In this document: positions 25,790 through 35,086 of the stretch, in pieces
Numbering within the stretch: position 1 is the first letter of the stretch
How the letters are laid out: each line of letters opens with the position of its first letter
Origin: Candidatus Pacearchaeota archaeon
GTDB taxonomy: Archaea; Nanoarchaeota; Nanoarchaeia; Pacearchaeales; GW2011-AR1
Direction of reading: 5' to 3'
DNA length: 64,000 nucleotides
Assembly (NCBI GenBank): GCA_023228065.1
Contig: JALOBX010000001.1
Location: forward strand, 248,001 to 312,000
The notes under the pieces: generated by a model
Told to the model about the DNA's origin: nothing
Seen by the model: only the letters and a program-made list of their open reading frames with translations
The model's database searches: none
Program-made: the position numbers and the translations under genes

Positions 25790-25859
25790 TTTTTCCAAAT
25801 CTATTTCTTTTTTTATTTTTTTTATAAAACTTTATATAACTTAGAGAATAAAATAATAT

Positions 25860-26762
25860 ATGAACTTTAAGGTGATATTAAGCACGATATTTATTTTATT
25901 TACAATATTTTTACTTGTGTTTTATTTTGCTCCATTTAATACTTTAAACTTTGCTGTAAACTCTCAAGGAAGCAATTTTAGCATCCTTCCAGGGAATCAG
26001 ATGCAATTCTATCCTAATATGAGATTCCCGAGCAATAGCATCTCTTACAAAATTTCTGATTGTCCTTTACAGAAAGAAGATGATATGGAATATGCATTTA
26101 GAATTTTAGAAAATATTACAATGTTAAGTTTTTATCCTGTATTAGATAATGAAGAAATTGCAATAACCTGCGAGGAAAGGAATAGAATAAATAATGGACT
26201 ATTTATAGCTGGTGAAGGCGGGCCGATAAATATAACTGTCGCTGGAGATTTAAGTGTTATTACATATGGGGAAATACTGCTAATAAGAAAATCTGAATGC
26301 TCCAAGCCAAATGTTGCATTGCATGAACTTTTCCATGTTCTTGGTTTTGAACATTCAACTAATCCTGAAAATATAATGTACAATGTTACTGATTGCAATG
26401 AAATAATAGGAGATGATATGATTGAATTAATAAATGAATTATATTCAATCCCAAGCTATCCTGATTTGTATATTCAAAATGTTTCTGCAATAATGAAAGG
26501 AAGATTCCTTGATGTTAATATTACTGTTGTTAACGGCGGGCTTAACAAAGCACAACCTTTCAAGGTGATTCTTTATGCGAATGAGAATATTATTGATACA
26601 ATTGATTTTGAAGAAATTGATATTGGTTATGGAAAAATAGTCAACATGAGAAATATATGGGTATCTGAAATGAATATAAACGAATTGGAATTTGTTATCG
26701 ATTCTAGTGATAAGGAAATAGATAAAGAAAATAATAAAATAAAATTAGAAATAAAAATATAA
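25860..26762 (+). CDS. Membrane-anchored metzincin-type metalloprotease
   Basis: 300 residues. N-terminal anchor (about 5-24). The zinc site is HELFHVLGFEH (155-165), the HExxHxxGxxH consensus, with a Met-turn NIMYN (171-175). The catalytic domain spans about 40-185; the C-terminal 110 residues form a CARDB-like beta domain (LYIQNVSAIMKGRFLDVNITVVN). Predicted to act outside the cell as an endopeptidase, possibly activating or shedding surface proteins. Stands alone between the acidic mini-gene and the tRNA-Tyr region. Confidence 0.85.
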   Translation: MNFKVILSTIFILFTIFLLVFYFAPFNTLNFAVNSQGSNFSILPGNQMQFYPNMRFPSNSISYKISDCPLQKEDDMEYAFRILENITMLSFYPVLDNEEIAITCEERNRINNGLFIAGEGGPINITVAGDLSVITYGEILLIRKSECSKPNVALHELFHVLGFEHSTNPENIMYNVTDCNEIIGDDMIELINELYSIPSYPDLYIQNVSAIMKGRFLDVNITVVNGGLNKAQPFKVILYANENIIDTIDFEEIDIGYGKIVNMRNIWVSEMNINELEFVIDSSDKEIDKENNKIKLEIKI

Positions 26763-26768
26763 AATACC

Positions 26769-26867
26769 CTATGCGTCAAGATCAAGGTCGTCTATGATAT
26801 CTTCAAAAACTTCCTCTTCTTCGTTGTCTTCCTCCATTTTCCCCCTCATTTTATATTCTTTTGACAT
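26769..26867 (-). CDS. Acidic mini-protein candidate
   Basis: 32 residues if started at 26867 (MSKEYKMRGKMEED), or 22 residues if started at the internal ATG at 26837, which has a GAGGGGG Shine-Dalgarno-like stretch before it. Acidic content is high (EEDNEEEEV, DDLDLDA). A TATA-like TTTATAAAT is 8-15 bases before 26867, too close for the first start. Possible but weak. Confidence 0.35.
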   Translation of the reverse strand: MSKEYKMRGKMEEDNEEEEVFEDIIDDLDLDA

Positions 26868-27013
26868 ATTTTTAATTTATAAATATTTCTGTTTTCCGTC
26901 GCTATTTATATTTTCTGTCACAAATTCACTGATTGTTCTTGATTTATAAATATTGTTATAATCAAATTTCTCGTCGAGAAAATTAAAAATTGTTAAGAAT
27001 TTTTGGAAGAAAC

Positions 27014-27044
27014 AGATTTACAATCTGTAATATCCCCTCACCAA
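27014..27044 (-). repeat. Duplicate of the tRNA-Tyr 3' end and terminator
   Basis: 31 bases identical to 27150-27180, covering the last acceptor bases of tRNA-Tyr (GGTGAGGGG) and the hairpin AGATT-GTA-AATCT that follows it. The shared block extends imperfectly to a GTTAAGAA element on the far side, giving a direct repeat with a 136-base period. No complete second tRNA is present. Confidence 0.75.
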
Positions 27045-27125
27045 TGCTCGCGACCCCGCTTGTTTATCCCTGACCTTACCTCCGCGAAGTTGCTCGTCGA
27101 ACTCTTCGGAGAAATCAACATATTT
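27045..27125 (-). ncRNA. GC-rich structured segment beside tRNA-Tyr
   Basis: Part of the 26868-27168 stretch that has no protein gene. The minus strand folds as CTCCG-AAG-ag-TT...AA-CTT-CG-CGGAG (27088-27112), a hairpin of about 10 pairs, within a GC-rich block that contrasts with the AT-rich surroundings. It sits between the tRNA-Tyr terminator and the second copy of it. It may be part of the tRNA-Tyr transcript, an independent small RNA, or the remains of another tRNA; no cloverleaf was found. Confidence 0.35.
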
Positions 27126-27168
27126 TGTTAAGAACTCTTGAGAAAAATAAGATTTACAATCTGTAATA

Positions 27169-27239
27169 TCCCCTCACCAAGAATCGAACTTGGATCAACC
27201 GGTCTACAGCCAGTTGCATTACCACTATGCTATGAGGGG
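27169..27239 (-). tRNA. tRNA-Tyr (GTA)
   Basis: Minus strand. Acceptor CCCCTCA/TGAGGGG, D arm GCAT...ATGC, anticodon stem ACTGG/CCGGT with loop CTGTAGA (anticodon GTA), T arm CCAAG-TTCGATT-CTTGG. Discriminator A. No intron, no encoded CCA. A hairpin AGATT/AATCT and a T-run follow at about 27140-27165 and look like its terminator. Confidence 0.95.
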
Positions 27240-27332
27240 CTTAAAATGAATAATTAAAATGCGTTTTTAAAAGTTCTTGTTGATTATCTCTAATAAATAA
27301 ATATTTATAAAACTAAATGGATTGTATTTCAA

Positions 27333-27656
27333 GTGGAATTAAAAAAGAAATTATCCAATTATAAACATTCTTTCTTTAGAATAATCTATAGTAACTGCAC
27401 GACAAATATACAGGAATCGAATAATCTCGCACATTGTTTAAAGGAATTATCTAATGCTTTCGAAGAAGTTGATAAGGAAAGAAAGCCGTTTGATATGAAT
27501 GAAATTGATTGGGACGCAGATAAATTAAAAATTTATGAGAACCTTATAAAAATTTACAAACAAGTTTATAATCAGATGGAACAAAATGCAAAAAAAGAAA
27601 TGAGCAAGACATTAATTGAAAAAATATTAGAACCTAGTGATGTAAAGGAAATATAA
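27333..27656 (+). CDS. Hypothetical helical protein (GTG start)
   Basis: 107 residues, soluble, largely helical with charged surfaces (KELSNAFEEVDKERKPFDMNEIDW). The GTG at 27333 lies 26 bases after a TATTTATAAAAC box, so a leaderless GTG start is favoured; the ATG at 27317 is in another frame and soon stops. No family recognised. Confidence 0.55.
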   Translation: MELKKKLSNYKHSFFRIIYSNCTTNIQESNNLAHCLKELSNAFEEVDKERKPFDMNEIDWDADKLKIYENLIKIYKQVYNQMEQNAKKEMSKTLIEKILEPSDVKEI

Positions 27657-27679
27657 ATCCTTTTATTTATTTAATATAA

Positions 27680-29062
27680 TTAATCTTCAACAGCTTTTCT
27701 TGCCTGCTCTGCAATAAAGAATGTATGATTTGATTCTGCTTCATGAACTACGCCGTCTCTTTCATAAATTGCAGTTGCTGTTGGAAGAGCAAACTTTCCG
27801 AGAACTCCAACTTTTGAATAAATGATATATGATAACACTCTTGATTCTCCTGGCTGTAGTTTATTGAAATGCCATTCTATTCTTCTGTTCTTTTCATCTA
27901 CTTTAGCAGGCATCTCTCCGCCGAATCTTTCATGAAGTTTTGCAAGCATTGGAAGCCTGTCAATAACATTAACTCTCTCAATAAAATTTCTTGCTGTAAC
28001 AATTACTGAAACTTTTAATGCAAACTCTCCTCCCTTAGCTCTCACAAAATGAACTTTCTTTTTTAAAGATAAATTTGTTCTGGAAAATTGTTTGGTTAAA
28101 ATTACTATTGCAATAATTAATAAAACTGCTAATAATGGAAGAAGCCAATTTGTTCTTATGACAATCTCAAGTTTGTCTCCTGGTTTTAATTCTCTTTCCC
28201 AAGTATAATATACTGATATCCCCTTTCTTTCAACTAAATCTGGTTCTGGGCTAAATGTTGTGAAAAGTCTTGAAATAATATTCTTCTTAATTATTGTTGA
28301 AGAATCTGATATAGTATTTCCTTCATTTTCTTTTAATATTTTCTTTGTATGAATAATTATTCCATATTCATCCTGCGAGCTTGTTACAATATCTTTTTCT
28401 GAAAACTTTAATGTTCCTTCTACTTCTGCTTTTAATTCATCTGCAATAATTTCTGCATCTAATGTATAAAATCCAGCCATTAATTCTCTAAAATCCTCTT
28501 TGTTTAATGTAACTTCAAAACTTTCTTTTTGATAAGGAGATAAGGAAAATGTCTTCTCAAAATTAAAAAATGATGATTTGAATGTTGTTTTTATACTATT
28601 AAAATTAAAATTTATTTTATTCTTAATAAAAACCTTTATTGTGCTTGAATCTGGCTCAAATTCTTCTGCACCTATTTCAAAAGCATCTTTCAATTTTACT
28701 ACATTTACTATTAATGGATAACTCATCTGAGCTCCATCCTGCCCTTTTATAAAAATATCAAATTTTATTCTTCCTTCTTGGCTTAAATCTTCTCTAGGGT
28801 AAACTCCAATCTGAACATTTTTTGTTTCTCCAGTTCCAATCGGAACAGTTCCTTTTGGAAACATATCTGCACCCCAGAAATTATAAAACATGAAATAATC
28901 TCCGCTTCCTCTATTTTCTATATCCAAATCAAATACAGCAGGCATATTTGATTCTTTAATCATTGCAACATCAGAACTTTTTTCTTCAATTACTAAATTT
29001 ATCGAAGAAATAAACGGAAGAATTAATAAAATTATCAGCACCCCAAAAAATATTTTTTTCAT
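27680..29062 (-). CDS. Envelope protein, S-layer/COG1361-like with internal membrane helix
   Basis: 460 residues. Signal peptide at about 1-20. Residues 20-305 are beta-rich, with repeated Ig-like sandwiches of the COG1361 type (SNMPAVFDLDIENRGSGDY, GTGETKNVQIGVYP). A transmembrane helix is at about 308-328 (WLLPLLAVLLIIAIVIL), leaving 130 residues inside the cell with a second beta domain containing VSVIVTARNF and NKLQPGESRVLSYIIYSK, a common linker-to-sandwich signature. Likely a scaffold linking the outside with the cytosol; function unknown. Confidence 0.7.
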   Translation of the reverse strand: MKKIFFGVLIILLILPFISSINLVIEEKSSDVAMIKESNMPAVFDLDIENRGSGDYFMFYNFWGADMFPKGTVPIGTGETKNVQIGVYPREDLSQEGRIKFDIFIKGQDGAQMSYPLIVNVVKLKDAFEIGAEEFEPDSSTIKVFIKNKINFNFNSIKTTFKSSFFNFEKTFSLSPYQKESFEVTLNKEDFRELMAGFYTLDAEIIADELKAEVEGTLKFSEKDIVTSSQDEYGIIIHTKKILKENEGNTISDSSTIIKKNIISRLFTTFSPEPDLVERKGISVYYTWERELKPGDKLEIVIRTNWLLPLLAVLLIIAIVILTKQFSRTNLSLKKKVHFVRAKGGEFALKVSVIVTARNFIERVNVIDRLPMLAKLHERFGGEMPAKVDEKNRRIEWHFNKLQPGESRVLSYIIYSKVGVLGKFALPTATAIYERDGVVHEAESNHTFFIAEQARKAVED

Positions 29063-29155
29063 AATAAAAACAAAATAAACTTATATTTAAAGGTTTTGCT
29101 GTAAAAATAAATAAAATTTTATAATAAAAATATTTTTTTACGACGATAAATTAAA

Positions 29156-29659
29156 TTATCTTTTTCCTTCTAAATCAAGATAAGCTTTTGCTTGTGCGAG
29201 AAATTCGTCGCAGTCTCCTATTACTTTTCCTTCAAACTCAGATACTCTTGAAGGAATCACCATTTTTTCATATATTCCTCTTAAAAATTTCTGAATTGCT
29301 GTTTTTTCAAATCTTCCCTGATAATCTCTTACAAGGGTTCCTTTAACCCCCACTTCAATTGCTCCTTTATTTGTTTTTATCTTTTTTCCATCTTGTGTTA
29401 TTTCTGCATTTGTTAATCCAACAACCTTGAATGACACCTTAACTTCCATTTTAAAATAATCAGTAATTTTTCTTGAACCAGACCATTCAACATCTATATT
29501 CTTTGAATCTCCGCTTAATTTTTCTGCATATTTATCTTCTACTAAATCTAATCCCATTTCTTCCTTGAGCCAATCATAACAAAATTTATAGAACTCTGCA
29601 AAATTTACTATCCCACTATATTTTATCTTGCTTGCGAATATTTTATCTTTTTCTGCCAT
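29156..29659 (-). CDS. Conserved DPANN-type protein of unknown function
   Basis: 167 residues, soluble. A mixed alpha/beta protein with the segment YKFCYDWLKEEMGLDLVEDKY and alternating strands FKMEVKVSFKVVGL. I recall such proteins being common in Pacearchaeota/Woesearchaeota genomes but no function is known to me. The ends (DCDEFLAQAKAYLDLEGKR) form a helix. Single gene, same orientation as the CBS gene upstream. Confidence 0.6.
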   Translation of the reverse strand: MAEKDKIFASKIKYSGIVNFAEFYKFCYDWLKEEMGLDLVEDKYAEKLSGDSKNIDVEWSGSRKITDYFKMEVKVSFKVVGLTNAEITQDGKKIKTNKGAIEVGVKGTLVRDYQGRFEKTAIQKFLRGIYEKMVIPSRVSEFEGKVIGDCDEFLAQAKAYLDLEGKR

Positions 29660-29704
29660 CTTTATTCTATAGAAATAGAAATGTTAATTTAAATATTCTT
29701 CGAA

Positions 29705-30259
29705 TTAAACAGAATCCTTGCATGATTCACATACTAACATGCCGTTTACTCTAAATAAAATTCCTTCATTCCCGCATTCTTCACAAACCCCATCACTTCT
29801 TTTTTCCGCTTTCTTTATTCTTTTTAACTTATCTGATTCTTCCTTTACTCTTGCAAACTCTTCCATTTCTGGATAAACTTCTGGATGAAAATTGAGAATG
29901 TCTTTTGCAGTAAGAACTCCTACCAGTTTATTTTCATGAATTACAGGAAGTCTCTCAAACTTCAATTTTTTCATTTTTTCTATGGCTTCATCGATTGTAC
30001 AGCTTGGTTTGATTATTGCTATCTTCTTCGGGGAGATTTCAATTGCTTTTATGTTTGTTAAATCCTTATTTGACTTTTTTATCAATGCCCAAAGGATATC
30101 TTTCTGGGAAATAAATCCCACAAGTTTCTTCTTTTCTGTGATAATTAGACTTCCAACTCTTTTTTTTACCATTTTTTTCGCACAGTCAAGAAGATTTGCA
30201 TCAGGAGAAATAGTCACTGGTTCTCTTGTCATTATGTCTGCAACCAATACTTTTTTCAT
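29705..30259 (-). CDS. CBS-domain protein with C-terminal zinc ribbon
   Basis: 184 residues. Two CBS modules (about 6-60 and 74-126): VADIMTREPVTISPDANLLDCAKKM, GFISQKDIL, then PSCTIDEAIEKMKKLKFERLPV, GVLTAKDIL. Paired CBS modules bind adenine nucleotides or SAM and regulate partners. A short linker helix leads to CEECGNEG...CESC (about 158-180), a zinc ribbon, which suggests contact with nucleic acid. The CBS-plus-ribbon layout is common in archaea and no target is known. Confidence 0.85.
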   Translation of the reverse strand: MKKVLVADIMTREPVTISPDANLLDCAKKMVKKRVGSLIITEKKKLVGFISQKDILWALIKKSNKDLTNIKAIEISPKKIAIIKPSCTIDEAIEKMKKLKFERLPVIHENKLVGVLTAKDILNFHPEVYPEMEEFARVKEESDKLKRIKKAEKRSDGVCEECGNEGILFRVNGMLVCESCKDSV

Positions 30260-30346
30260 AATTATCTAAAGTCTTTTTACTTATAAAATTTATTGTAACT
30301 TAATTTAGTATAACAATTTTTAAAAATAATAGAATTATTTATAATT

Positions 30347-30775
30347 ATGGGACATTACGCTGCAGAGATGCCTTCTAGAGAGGAGATTGAAAAATTTCAT
30401 GAACAATATCGTAATTATCAAAATAAGCGAGCAAGAGAGATTTCTAATATAATTAAAAAGAATAAGATAAAATTAGATGATATTAATCTGGGAGATACAC
30501 TTGTATTATATCCCCCTCTTTTAAAGAAGAGTAAACATAGGTTTGCTGATTATGAAGACTATGAACCAATTAGGAAATTTTTTGATAGCAGAGTTGGATA
30601 TTATGATTTTAGCATGTGGACGCTTGCATGGCTGGATGAATTTACAGTTTATGATAAATCTTTTACACAAGACAATTTAAGAAATGAAAGAACTGATTTA
30701 GTACGAATTGATAAACCAAGGGAATGGAATTTTTTTCAAAAATGGATTCCAATACAATACTTTTCTAAAAAATAA
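30347..30775 (+). CDS. Hypothetical protein
   Basis: 142 residues, soluble, charged N-terminal helix (EIEKFHEQYRNYQNKRAREISNIIKKN) and an aromatic-rich C-terminus (DFSMWTLAWLDEF). No family recognised. A TATTTATAA box about 26 bases upstream supports a leaderless start. Neighbour of the thermosome gene, which has its own promoter. Confidence 0.55.
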   Translation: MGHYAAEMPSREEIEKFHEQYRNYQNKRAREISNIIKKNKIKLDDINLGDTLVLYPPLLKKSKHRFADYEDYEPIRKFFDSRVGYYDFSMWTLAWLDEFTVYDKSFTQDNLRNERTDLVRIDKPREWNFFQKWIPIQYFSKK

Positions 30776-30792
30776 TATATATCACCATAATC

Positions 30793-30802
30793 CTTAAAAA
30801 TA
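30793..30802 (+). promoter_or_regulatory. TATA box of the thermosome gene
   Basis: CTTAAAAATA centred 25 bases before the ATG at 30822; leaderless spacing. Confidence 0.5.
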
Positions 30803-30821
30803 AAACCTATAATAGATTAAT

Positions 30822-32423
30822 ATGGCTGAAAAACCAGTAGTTCTAATGCCTGAAGATATCCAAAGAATAATGGGCAAAGATGCACAGAGAAACAATATAC
30901 TTGCTGCAAGAATGGTTTCTGAAATGGTAAAAACAACTCTTGGACCAAAAGGCATGGATAAGATGCTCGTTTCTCCAACAAATGAAATAATTATCACTAA
31001 TGATGGAGTTACAATTTTGCAAGAAATGCAGATTGAACATCCTGCTGCAAAAATGATGGTTGATATCTCAAAAACACAGGATTCTGAAGTTGGGGATGGA
31101 ACTACAAGTGTTGTTATGATTGCAGGAAAATTATTGGAAAATGCAGAAAGACTTTTGGATAAGAAAATTCATCCTACTGTGATTGCAAAAGGATACAAAA
31201 TGGCTGCCGATAAATGCCAGGAAATATTAAATGAGATTTCTTTAAGGATTAGTCCAGATGATGATGAATTATTGAAACAAGTTGCAATGACATCTATGAC
31301 TGGAAAAGGAGCAGAAGGAAATAAAGAAAAATTTGCTGAAATAATTGTAAAAGCATTAAAACAGATTCAAACTGACGGAAAAATTGATTTGGATAATATT
31401 AAAATAGAAAAATCAAAAGGCGAGGGAGTTGCAGACACAGAACTAATTTCAGGAATTGTTCTTGACAAGGAAAAAGTTTCAACTGATATGCCTCCTATTG
31501 TTCATGATGCAAGAATTGTTCTTATTGATTTCCCTCTTGAGTTAAGGAATCCTGAAATTGATACAAAAATTTCAATTTCTTCTCCAGAACAGCTTCAGGG
31601 GTTTTTGAATCAAGAAGAAAGGCTGATAAAAGAAATGGTTGCAAAAGTTAAGGAAACAAGTGCAAATGTAGTTTTCTGTCAGAAGGGAATTGATGATTTT
31701 GCTCAATATTTATTATCTAAATCTGGAATTTATGCATGCAGAAGAGTTGCAAGAAGTGATATGGAGAAGTTAGCAAAAGCAACAGGCGGAAAAATTGTCA
31801 GCAATCTTAATGAACTTTCTTCATCTGAACTTGGAAATGCGGAAATTGTTGAAGAGATTAAACACGGAAGTGATTCTTTTACTTATGTCAGAGGATGCAA
31901 GAATCCAAAAGCAGTTACTATTTTGATTCACGGCGGAACAAATCATGTTATTGACGAAATAGAAAGAGCTCTTAAGGATGGGCTTGGTGTTGTTTCATCT
32001 TCTATTAAAACACGGTTGGTTGTACCTGGGGGAGGTGCTATTGAGGTAGAACTTGCTCGGAGACTAAGGCATTTTGGCCAGTCTCTAAGCGGGCGGGAGC
32101 AGCTTGCAGTTGAAGAATTTGCATCTGCTCTTGAGTTCATTCCAACAACTCTTGCAGAAAATGCAGGAATGGATCCTATAGATGTCTTGACAGAATTAAA
32201 ATCAAAACATGATGCAGGAGAGAAAAATGCTGGATTAAATTTATTCACAAACAAAATTGAAAATGTTCTTGAAGCAAAAATAATTGAGCCTTACAAAATC
32301 AAGACACAGGCAATAAGTTCTGCAAGTGAAGTTGCAAATATGATCCTAAGAATTGATGATGTTATTGCTAGTTCTGGAAGTAAGGGAAGAAGAACTCATG
32401 CGGAAATGAATGAGGAATATTAA
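30822..32423 (+). CDS. thsA: Thermosome subunit (group II chaperonin)
   Basis: 533 residues. The N-terminal helix [28 protein letters not shown] and the ATPase loop [12 protein letters not shown] (about 92-103) are diagnostic for CCT/thermosome subunits. It folds proteins in a closed double ring using ATP. The C-terminus is ...[12 protein letters not shown] and lacks the usual GGM-repeat tail, which may reduce interior tail interactions. Only one subunit gene is seen in this window. Single transcription unit. Confidence 0.96.
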   Translation: MAEKPVVLMPEDIQRIMGKDAQRNNILAARMVSEMVKTTLGPKGMDKMLVSPTNEIIITNDGVTILQEMQIEHPAAKMMVDISKTQDSEVGDGTTSVVMIAGKLLENAERLLDKKIHPTVIAKGYKMAADKCQEILNEISLRISPDDDELLKQVAMTSMTGKGAEGNKEKFAEIIVKALKQIQTDGKIDLDNIKIEKSKGEGVADTELISGIVLDKEKVSTDMPPIVHDARIVLIDFPLELRNPEIDTKISISSPEQLQGFLNQEERLIKEMVAKVKETSANVVFCQKGIDDFAQYLLSKSGIYACRRVARSDMEKLAKATGGKIVSNLNELSSSELGNAEIVEEIKHGSDSFTYVRGCKNPKAVTILIHGGTNHVIDEIERALKDGLGVVSSSIKTRLVVPGGGAIEVELARRLRHFGQSLSGREQLAVEEFASALEFIPTTLAENAGMDPIDVLTELKSKHDAGEKNAGLNLFTNKIENVLEAKIIEPYKIKTQAISSASEVANMILRIDDVIASSGSKGRRTHAEMNEEY

Positions 32424-32424
32424 A

Positions 32425-33273
32425 TTATATTACAGCATAAATTACACAGCCAATAATTATCAAAGCAGAAACAATATTCTTCCAGTTTAATTTTTCTTTA
32501 AGGAATTTCCATGCAAGCAAGTATATTGCGATTGGACCTAACATTATAATTAGTGTTGTGAAGATTACTCCGTAATTTAGATATCCGAAATAAGTGACTA
32601 TTCTATATACAACCCAGATTGCTCCTGTAACAAATATCCAGAAAGAAGTTTTTTTGTCAAGCGCTTTTATTTTGGGTCTGAATACTACAAGGCTGATTAG
32701 GAATATAGAAGCACATCTTATAAAATAGAAAGTTATTGGAGAATAGAACTCAAGGATTAGTCTTGACAGAATTAATTCCAGTGCAAAGAAAAAACTTCCA
32801 AGAACTGCTGCAATAATATATTTGTTTATTTTCAAATGATGTTTCTTTATTTGTGGAAAAATAAGTGCGACAGATGCAATTATTGCAGGAATAATAATCT
32901 TTAGATTCTGCTCGTAAAGTCCTTTTGTAAATAAGCTAAATAATATTGCAAGAAGAACTACAAACATTGGTTCAAGAATTCTTGCAGGTTCGAGATTTGT
33001 AACTTTTTCCCATTTTAAAGAATAGAAAACAAAAAGATTTGCTATGATTGAAGAAATAATTACTCCTACAAAAATTAAAATATTTTTTAATTCAAAAGCC
33101 CCTGAATCTAATCTCCAAAAAAAATAAAGAAAAGGAATCATTGCAAGAGTGATTGCAAAAAAGCTTGCAGTTTGATATAACTTAATTCCTATCTTTTTCT
33201 TTTTTAAAACAAATCTTTCTAATATTGTTCCTGCTGCTAATGCTCCTGCTCCAATAATTGGAATTGTTATCAT
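32425..33273 (-). CDS. EamA/DMT-type permease
   Basis: 282 residues from MITIPIIGAGALAAGT, with about ten short hydrophobic helices. The two halves (about 1-135 and 145-282) look like the duplicated EamA domain of drug/metabolite transporters, with glycines and prolines in the helices. A longer frame exists upstream, but it would run through the tRNA-Gly gene, so the short start is used. It converges with the thermosome gene. Substrate unknown. Confidence 0.78.
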   Translation of the reverse strand: MITIPIIGAGALAAGTILERFVLKKKKIGIKLYQTASFFAITLAMIPFLYFFWRLDSGAFELKNILIFVGVIISSIIANLFVFYSLKWEKVTNLEPARILEPMFVVLLAILFSLFTKGLYEQNLKIIIPAIIASVALIFPQIKKHHLKINKYIIAAVLGSFFFALELILSRLILEFYSPITFYFIRCASIFLISLVVFRPKIKALDKKTSFWIFVTGAIWVVYRIVTYFGYLNYGVIFTTLIIMLGPIAIYLLAWKFLKEKLNWKNIVSALIIIGCVIYAVI

Positions 33274-33319
33274 GCTCTTTATTCTATATAATGATAATGC
33301 ATTTAAAAGAATTATGAAG

Positions 33320-33390
33320 TGCGCGGGCCGAGAGTCGGACTCGGGCCTCCTCGTTGGCAACGAGAAATTCTACCGCTAAACTACCCGCGC
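33320..33390 (-). tRNA. tRNA-Gly (GCC)
   Basis: Minus strand. Acceptor GCGCGGG/CCCGCGC, D arm with GTTTAGCGGTA, anticodon stem TCTCG/CGAGG around TTGCCAA (anticodon GCC), T arm with GAGTCCGACTC. Discriminator A. No intron or encoded CCA. One of a pair of tRNAs around a single gene. Confidence 0.95.
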
Positions 33391-33434
33391 TTATGGTATA
33401 ATAGCAGATTCAGCATTTAAAAAAATAATGTATT

Positions 33435-33929
33435 TTATATATTTTTGACTTTTGCAAAAAGAATCATGTAATTATTACCAAATTTTTTTGCACATTTAGG
33501 ACAATATGCATAATGAATATAATAATCACTATTTTTAGCCTTTTTTCCTTTTTGGGCCAAGTATTCATTCATATCTTTTACAAATTTAGGAACTGCATTA
33601 TATCCCCCATCATAAGTTTTTGCTATAAATGTTCCAGAAAGAGTTACATTATTTGCTCCAGAAACATTATCTGTTACAGAAATATATATTTCAGATTTGA
33701 ATGCATTTAAATCTCTGAACAAAATTAATATTTCATCTTTCTTTGAATCTAGATTATTAGAATTTGATATAAGCTTCATCATCTTTGTTATCTTATTTCC
33801 AATCATTGGGGGAAAAGGTATATGAAATAAAGTTGGAATAGTTTCTTTAATAAAAGATTTATTTTTCCAAATAAATGTTTTTTCATTCCATTTCTTAGGA
33901 TTAAATTTTGGACAACACTCTTCTTTCAT
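33435..33929 (-). CDS. Conserved family often annotated as hydrolase
   Basis: 164 residues. The opening CCPKFNPKKWNEKTFIWKNKSFIKETI plus TLFHIPFPPMIG is the signature of a widespread uncharacterised family that databases label hydrolase; I know of no proven reaction. CPKCAKK near the end could bind zinc together with the first cysteines. It is set between tRNA-Gly and tRNA-Val, all on the same strand. Function should be treated as unknown. Confidence 0.6.
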   Translation of the reverse strand: MKEECCPKFNPKKWNEKTFIWKNKSFIKETIPTLFHIPFPPMIGNKITKMMKLISNSNNLDSKKDEILILFRDLNAFKSEIYISVTDNVSGANNVTLSGTFIAKTYDGGYNAVPKFVKDMNEYLAQKGKKAKNSDYYIHYAYCPKCAKKFGNNYMILFAKVKNI

Positions 33930-33937
33930 ATTGTAAA

Positions 33938-34008
33938 TGGTCCATGAAGGAATCGGACCTTCGCTTCCTCGGTGTAAACGAGGTGTTCTGCCATTAGACT
34001 AATGGACC
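33938..34008 (-). tRNA. tRNA-Val (TAC)
   Basis: Minus strand. Acceptor GGTCCAT/ATGGACC, anticodon stem CCTCG/CGAGG around TTTACAC (anticodon TAC), T arm AAGG-TCCGATT-CCTT. Discriminator A. No intron or encoded CCA. Confidence 0.95.
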
Positions 34009-34068
34009 CTAAACTATCTAAAAAAGCACGTATTTTAAAGGTTTTTATTTGCTTTATTTTCTTATCTT

Positions 34069-35004
34069 TTACCTACTTATAAAAAATTCTACGAAGATAA
34101 ATAAAATATAAAATAATATCAAAATCAATCCTTCTATCTTGTTCATTGATTTGTCTGTTTTCATAAATATCATTGAAAAAATCCCTGCTAAAACCATTGC
34201 TCCTCCTGTAAAATAAATGCTGGTCACTGAATAACTAAATGGAGAAATTAATGCGACTACTCCAAGAACTATTGTTATATCTGTAATTACTGTCCCCAAA
34301 ATATCTCCTAATGCAAGTTCATCTCTATTATTCTTTACTGCTTTAATAGAAAAAATTAATTCTGGGAGACAAGTTCCTAATGCTAATATAGTCAATCCTA
34401 TTAATATTACAGGAATTTTCAAATCATAAGCAAAATCTACTGAAAATCTTACAGTAAATAATGCACTTATTAAAAGAACCCCCAAACTTAATATCAAAAA
34501 TATAAAATTTTTAAAAATATTCCCTCTCGGAGTATTGTTAAATTTTTTTCTGAATTTTTTGCTATCCATATAAAGTTTAACAAAAAATAGGCTTCCTGCT
34601 AAGATTAAGATTATCCCATCTATTCTTGAAAATTTTCCATCAAATCCAAGAATAAGCGGGAACAGCAATAAAATAAGATAGAAAAAATTATTTTTTAATA
34701 TTTTACTTTTAACTTTTATTCCTCCTGAAGAAAATAATGCAACTATTCCAAAGACAAGTGTCAGATCTGCAATATTTGAACCCAATAATGTTCCCAAGCC
34801 TAACCCTGGTTCATTATCAAATGCAGATATAATTGCAATAATTGCTTCTGGAAGAACAGAAATAATTGCAATAATGAAGAAACTTACAATAAATTCCGGG
34901 AAATGAAGTATTTTAGCAATTCTTGAAGAATATCTTATACAATAATCTGCACTTTTAATTAAGATAAATAAAAATACAATAAATAAAATCAAGTTAGCAA
35001 TCAT
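34069..35004 (-). CDS. Calcium/sodium antiporter-like membrane protein
   Basis: 311 residues, about ten helices. The two inverted alpha repeats of the cation/Ca2+ exchanger superfamily are visible: SVLPEAIIAIISA with LGTLLGSNIADLTLVFG in the first half, and TCLPELIFSIKAV with LGDILGTVITDITIVLG in the second. The glutamates in the E-containing motifs are the ion ligands. The YrbG/Maj NCX group exchanges Ca2+ for Na+ or H+. Possibly relevant to the many calcium-loop proteins of this genome, though that link is only inference. Confidence 0.88.
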   Translation of the reverse strand: MIANLILFIVFLFILIKSADYCIRYSSRIAKILHFPEFIVSFFIIAIISVLPEAIIAIISAFDNEPGLGLGTLLGSNIADLTLVFGIVALFSSGGIKVKSKILKNNFFYLILLLFPLILGFDGKFSRIDGIILILAGSLFFVKLYMDSKKFRKKFNNTPRGNIFKNFIFLILSLGVLLISALFTVRFSVDFAYDLKIPVILIGLTILALGTCLPELIFSIKAVKNNRDELALGDILGTVITDITIVLGVVALISPFSYSVTSIYFTGGAMVLAGIFSMIFMKTDKSMNKIEGLILILFYILFIFVEFFISR

Positions 35005-35057
35005 CTTCTTTTGCTAAAGAAGATAACTATTACTTTTAAATTTTCTTTTTCGTAATC

Positions 35058-35065
35058 TTTATATA
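35058..35065 (+). promoter_or_regulatory. TATA box for the 35087 gene
   Basis: TTTATATA centred 25-26 bases before the ATG at 35087; leaderless spacing. Confidence 0.5.
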
Positions 35066-35086
35066 TGCAATTTATCTTTTGTCACT

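Noticed and set aside
33274..33360. N-terminal extension of the EamA-type permease
   Set aside because: It would read through the tRNA-Gly gene and gives an Arg/Ser-rich non-membrane start.
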